Assembly (NCBI GenBank): GCA_024346935.1
Contig: AP024879.1
Coordinates: forward strand, 1,054,001-1,118,000
Source of the DNA: Vibrio inusitatus
Lineage (GTDB): Bacteria > Pseudomonadota > Gammaproteobacteria > Enterobacterales > Vibrionaceae
Direction: 5' to 3'
Length of the DNA: 64,000 nucleotides
Position numbers and translations under genes: made by a program. The notes under the pieces were generated by a model. It did no database searches. It saw only the letters and a program-made list of their open reading frames with translations, and had not been told where the DNA came from. Within the stretch, counting starts at the first letter, position 1. Each line of letters opens with the position of its first letter. Positions 60,848-64,000 of this stretch are shown in pieces.

Positions 60848-61852
60848 TTACTTCGCTTCCGACTTGCCGTCAAATTTATCAGACCATGTTCTTAGTACGT
60901 CTGAGCGCTCGTTGCCCATGCGTGCGAAGTCCATTTTAGCCATTTTCTGTTGTACGTTAGGGAAGTTAGCGATGGTTGCTTCTACGTCTTTGTGCCCTAC
61001 AACTGGGTACATTTCAATGTAAAGCTCATTGGCTTCTTTTGAGATAGACCAATCCACGACACGCTTAGCAGCGTCAGATGGATTCACTATGCCTACTGCC
61101 TCTGATTCCCAGCCAATACCTGCAGGAGTAATTACATCTAACGGCGCTCCTTGTGTTTTCAGCTTTGCGCCGCGACTTGCCATAGAAATACCGATAGCAA
61201 CTTCACCCATTCCTGCTTCTACACATGGTTTAGAACCAGAATGCGTGTAATGAGCAATATTCTGGTGAAGGTCTTTCATGTATGCCCAACCTTTATCTTC
61301 ACCCATGTTTTGTAGCCATGCCGATACCTGCATGTAACCCGTGCCTGATGACGCAGGGTTTGGCATTGCGATTTGGCCTTTGTAAACAGGGTTGGTTAGA
61401 TCTTCCCAAGACGTTGGTTTTGGCAGGTCAAGTTGCTTAGCTACTGCTTCGTTGAAGCACACAGCATTAAAGAATGCATCATTACCGTACCATGCTTGCT
61501 CACTTTGAGGGTCATTCAACTCAACACGTAACTTGTCTAGTCCGTTTGGCGTATATGGTTTAAGAATGCCTTCTTCTTTCAATAGAGCCATTGAAGAACC
61601 AGCAAGTCCCCACACTACTTCCGCTTGTGGATTATTCTTCTCAGCCAATAACTTGGCAGTCATGATGCCCGTTGAATCACGAACCCATTTAATTTGGATA
61701 TCTGGGTTAGTTTTCTCAAACGCATTTTTGTATTTAGCAAGAATGTCAGCTTCAAATGCGGTGTAAACCGTCACTTCCGTTGCTGCAAATGCATTGGTTG
61801 CCAGTGTCGCTACTAGTGCTGCTAGAGAGCCCTTAATAAAACGGTTTTTCAT
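60848..61852 (-). CDS. phnS: AEP ABC transporter periplasmic binding protein
   Basis: The 334-residue protein has a Sec signal peptide (basic start, SLAALVATLATNAFA, cleavage probably after residue 23). An iron/spermidine-type binding-protein fold follows: VTVYTAFEADILAKYKNAFE, STGIMTAKLLAEKNNPQAEVVWG, MPNPASSGTGYMQVSAW and AVGIVNPSDAAKRVVDWSI. Members of this group bind 2-aminoethylphosphonate. It should feed the PhnT-permease complex encoded 2.6 kb away. It is a single minus-strand gene divergent from phnW. An AAGGAA box precedes the ATG, and an operator-like palindrome sits just upstream. Confidence 0.94.
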   Translation of the reverse strand: MKNRFIKGSLAALVATLATNAFAATEVTVYTAFEADILAKYKNAFEKTNPDIQIKWVRDSTGIMTAKLLAEKNNPQAEVVWGLAGSSMALLKEEGILKPYTPNGLDKLRVELNDPQSEQAWYGNDAFFNAVCFNEAVAKQLDLPKPTSWEDLTNPVYKGQIAMPNPASSGTGYMQVSAWLQNMGEDKGWAYMKDLHQNIAHYTHSGSKPCVEAGMGEVAIGISMASRGAKLKTQGAPLDVITPAGIGWESEAVGIVNPSDAAKRVVDWSISKEANELYIEMYPVVGHKDVEATIANFPNVQQKMAKMDFARMGNERSDVLRTWSDKFDGKSEAK

Positions 61853-61874
61853 CTACTTATTCCTTAAATATTGA

Positions 61875-61886
61875 TGGTCTGTACCA
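61875..61886. promoter_or_regulatory. Imperfect operator-like palindrome before phnS
   Basis: TGGTCTGTACCA keeps the outer TGGT and ACCA of the palindrome before phnT but differs at three inner bases. It lies 22 bases upstream of the phnS ATG. Position and sequence suggest a weaker PhnR site. Confidence 0.5.
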
Positions 61887-62061
61887 GATAACGGAAGCTA
61901 GGTTAGAGCGCTTTGATTACGGTTAAATGAACAAAAAATGGCATTTATAAGACGGAATAGAACAATGATTGTCATTTTGAGTCGTTAGATGAAGGTTTTA
62001 TGAAACCTGCTTATTGCCTATTTACCCATCGATAGTGGTCTTGTTATGGTGCACACATAAA

Positions 62062-62075
62062 TTGGTATAGTCCAA
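62062..62075. promoter_or_regulatory. Imperfect operator-like palindrome before phnW
   Basis: TTGGTATAGTCCAA keeps the left arm TGGTATA of the palindrome before phnT and has outer TTGG/CCAA symmetry. It lies 13 bases upstream of the phnW ATG, overlapping the likely start of transcription or the leader. It is a probable second-rank PhnR site. Confidence 0.5.
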
Positions 62076-62088
62076 AAGAGATGAGAAC

Positions 62089-63195
62089 ATGCAAAATGAA
62101 TATCTATTGCTGACACCTGGCCCTCTATCAACTTCTGAAACCGTTCGTGAGGCAATGCTTAAAGACTGGTGTACTTGGGATGACGAGTACAATAAAGAGA
62201 TCGTTGAGGTCATTCGCCGAAAGTTGGTCACACTAGCAACAAAGAGTGCCGGTTATACCAGCGTATTAATGCAAGGCAGTGGTACAGCCTCTGTTGAAGC
62301 AACTATCGGCTCCGCTATCCCTAATGATGGCAAGCTATTAGTGGTAGACAATGGCGCTTATGGCGCGCGAATGGCAGAAATTGCCGACTACCTTAATATT
62401 GCCTGTGAAGTATTAGCGCCAGGAGAGACTAGCCAACCCTCAGTTCAAGCGGTTGAGGAGCAGCTTCAACGCGATAGCGACATCACCCACCTTGCGGTTG
62501 TTCATTGTGAAACCACAACAGGAATATTGAACCCAATCAATGAGTTAATCACTATTGCTAAGCGCTATAACAAAGTAGTCATTCTTGATGCTATGTCTAG
62601 TTTCGGTGGAATCACGATGGATATTGGCGAGATGGGAGTCGACTTTATGATCAGCTCAGCCAATAAGTGTATTCAAGGCGTGCCCGGATTTGGTTTCGTT
62701 ATTGCAAAGCAAAGTGAACTGGAGAAATGTAGCGGACAGGCACGCTCGTTAAGCTTAGATCTTTATGCCCAATGGAAGTGCATGCAAGACAATCACGGTA
62801 AATGGCGATTCACTTCACCGACTCACACCGTGCGTGCCTTTTATCAAGCATTACTTGAGCTTGAATCCGAAGGAGGCATTGAGGCTCGTGAAGCTCGCTA
62901 TACAGAAAACCAGCGAACATTAGTACAAGGTATGCGCTCTCTTGGCTTTACTCCCTTGTTAAATGAGGAACTTCATTCACCCATCATTACCTCATTCTAC
63001 TCACCCACGCATAGTGACTACCAGTTCAAAGAGTTCTATAACCAATTAAAAAATCTTGGCTTTGTTATCTACCCAGGCAAAGTCTCTAATGCCGATTGCT
63101 TTCGTATTGGAAATATAGGTGAAGTCTATCCGTCAGACATCAAACGCTTAATCGGCGCTGTTAAGAAAAGCATGTACTGGGAGATAGTGAAATGA
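62089..63195 (+). CDS. phnW: 2-aminoethylphosphonate:pyruvate transaminase
   Basis: This 368-residue PLP enzyme (class V fold) transfers the amino group of AEP to pyruvate, giving phosphonoacetaldehyde and alanine. Recognisable parts are LLTPGPLSTSETV at residues 6-18, LMQGSGTASVEATIG, VVHCETTTGILNP, ILDAMSSFGG and SSANKCIQGVPGFGFV with the PLP-binding Lys near residue 194. The length is normal for PhnW. It is divergent from phnS across a 236 bp gap with operator-like palindromes, and overlaps pbfA by an ATGA. Confidence 0.96.
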   Translation: MQNEYLLLTPGPLSTSETVREAMLKDWCTWDDEYNKEIVEVIRRKLVTLATKSAGYTSVLMQGSGTASVEATIGSAIPNDGKLLVVDNGAYGARMAEIADYLNIACEVLAPGETSQPSVQAVEEQLQRDSDITHLAVVHCETTTGILNPINELITIAKRYNKVVILDAMSSFGGITMDIGEMGVDFMISSANKCIQGVPGFGFVIAKQSELEKCSGQARSLSLDLYAQWKCMQDNHGKWRFTSPTHTVRAFYQALLELESEGGIEAREARYTENQRTLVQGMRSLGFTPLLNEELHSPIITSFYSPTHSDYQFKEFYNQLKNLGFVIYPGKVSNADCFRIGNIGEVYPSDIKRLIGAVKKSMYWEIVK

Positions 63196-64000
63196 CTGAT
63201 ACAGCCACCATGAAACCTACACACTTTCGAAGTGAAGGGGATGTTAACACTACCCCTGCACGTATTTTGTGGAATGAATCTTTACAGCATGATCCCACTC
63301 AGGCCCTTCTAAAACGAGATTCTGAGGTATTTCTACATCAAGCGATGTCGACACCCTGCCTTGATTCATTAGAAAGTGCTGATGGCATCTATCTAGAAGA
63401 CACGCATGGCAAAAGGTATATGGATTTTCACGGTAATAACGTCCACCAGCTTGGCCATGGTCACCCAGCCGTACTTAACGCCATCAGCGAACAATTGACA
63501 AAATTGCCTTTCTCTCCACGTCGCTTTACCAACGAAACCGCCATCACCTGCGCCGAAAAACTGGCACAGATTTGTGGTGGCGAGCTAAATCGAGTTCTGT
63601 TCGCACCCGGCGGCACTTCTGTTGTGGGTATGGCGCTAAAGTTGGCTCGTCACATTACTAGCAATTTCAAAGTGGTATCGCTGTGGGACTCTTTTCATGG
63701 CGCCTCTTTAGACGCTATATCTGTGGGCGGAGAAGCTTGCTTTAGGGAAGGTATGGGCCCGTTGATGTCAGGCGTAGAGCGTATCCCACCTGCGGTATCC
63801 TATCGAGGAGCCTTGCCATCTCAAGATGGTAGCGATGTACATTATGCGGACTATTTAGAATACGTTATTGAAAAAGAAGGTGGCATTGGCGCTTTCATTG
63901 CAGAGGCGGTGCGTAACACAGATGTACAAGTGCCGAGTAAAGCCTATTGGAAGCGGGTGAGAGAAATATGCGACAAGCACAATGTCATGCTCATCATCGA
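63192..64000 (+). CDS. pbfA: (R)-1-hydroxy-2-aminoethylphosphonate ammonia-lyase, 5' part
   Basis: The frame starts at an ATG overlapping the phnW stop and runs past the right edge, about 270 codons visible. It is a class III aminotransferase-like PLP protein: YLEDTHGKRYMDFHGNNVH, QLGHGHPAV, FAPGGTSVVGMALKLAR, WDSFHGASLDA and a final MLIID that leads to the PLP site beyond the window. In phosphonate clusters this phnW-linked relative is PbfA, which eliminates ammonia from (R)-1-hydroxy-AEP to give phosphonoacetaldehyde. That assignment rests on family appearance and position. A plain class III aminotransferase is the alternative. Confidence 0.85.
   Translation, partial: MTDTATMKPTHFRSEGDVNTTPARILWNESLQHDPTQALLKRDSEVFLHQAMSTPCLDSLESADGIYLEDTHGKRYMDFHGNNVHQLGHGHPAVLNAISEQLTKLPFSPRRFTNETAITCAEKLAQICGGELNRVLFAPGGTSVVGMALKLARHITSNFKVVSLWDSFHGASLDAISVGGEACFREGMGPLMSGVERIPPAVSYRGALPSQDGSDVHYADYLEYVIEKEGGIGAFIAEAVRNTDVQVPSKAYWKRVREICDKHNVMLII

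Overview
The window looks like chromosomal DNA from a marine Vibrio, probably near the Splendidus clade. This is inferred from gene content and protein style: a cysC/SLC13 sulfate locus, an rml-based surface glycan cluster, a 2-aminoethylphosphonate (AEP) locus with a PbfA-type lyase, and a type I secretion locus with giant VCBS proteins. No rRNA, tRNA, insertion sequence, phage gene or CRISPR array was seen.

Layout. Positions 1-3700 hold the 3' part of an SLC13 sulfate permease, a roughly 0.9 kb array of hairpin repeats, cysC and a DHH phosphoesterase. Positions 3720-13181 are a glycan cluster: an initiating sugar transferase, three GT2 glycosyltransferases, a methyltransferase, a Wzx-type flippase and rfbBADC for dTDP-L-rhamnose. 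No Wzy polymerase was seen. Positions 13566-20975 are mixed accessory DNA: a SWIM zinc-finger protein, three small GIY-YIG nuclease-like genes sitting among palindromic repeats, three tandem paralogous lipoproteins, a VirK/YbjX protein and a MazG/HisE-like pyrophosphohydrolase.

Positions 21277-52364 form one functional unit. Two ABC half-exporters and an HlyD-type adaptor are encoded on the + strand. Facing them on the - strand are a lipoprotein and two giant VCBS-repeat proteins of 3802 and 4437 residues. Both ABC ATPase domains are degenerate, in different ways. The giants share an unusual N-terminal basic/hydrophobic motif and a shared C-terminal motif with His/Asp-rich tails. This is the best candidate in the window for an undescribed system: an atypical T1SS with its own pair of surface or secreted giants.

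Positions 52704-64000 form an AEP uptake and breakdown locus: an FAD oxidoreductase, phnR, a fused permease, phnT, phnS, phnW and the start of pbfA. It is interrupted by a His-rich mini-protein plus MFS transporter pair and by repeats. Three similar palindromes lie just upstream of phnT, phnS and phnW, and one fits the HutC-type GntR operator form exactly.

A second theme is a family of roughly 80-120 bp nested-palindrome elements. They begin with GTCAT, end with ATGAC, and are built from interchangeable hairpin modules. They occupy most of the long intergenic gaps.
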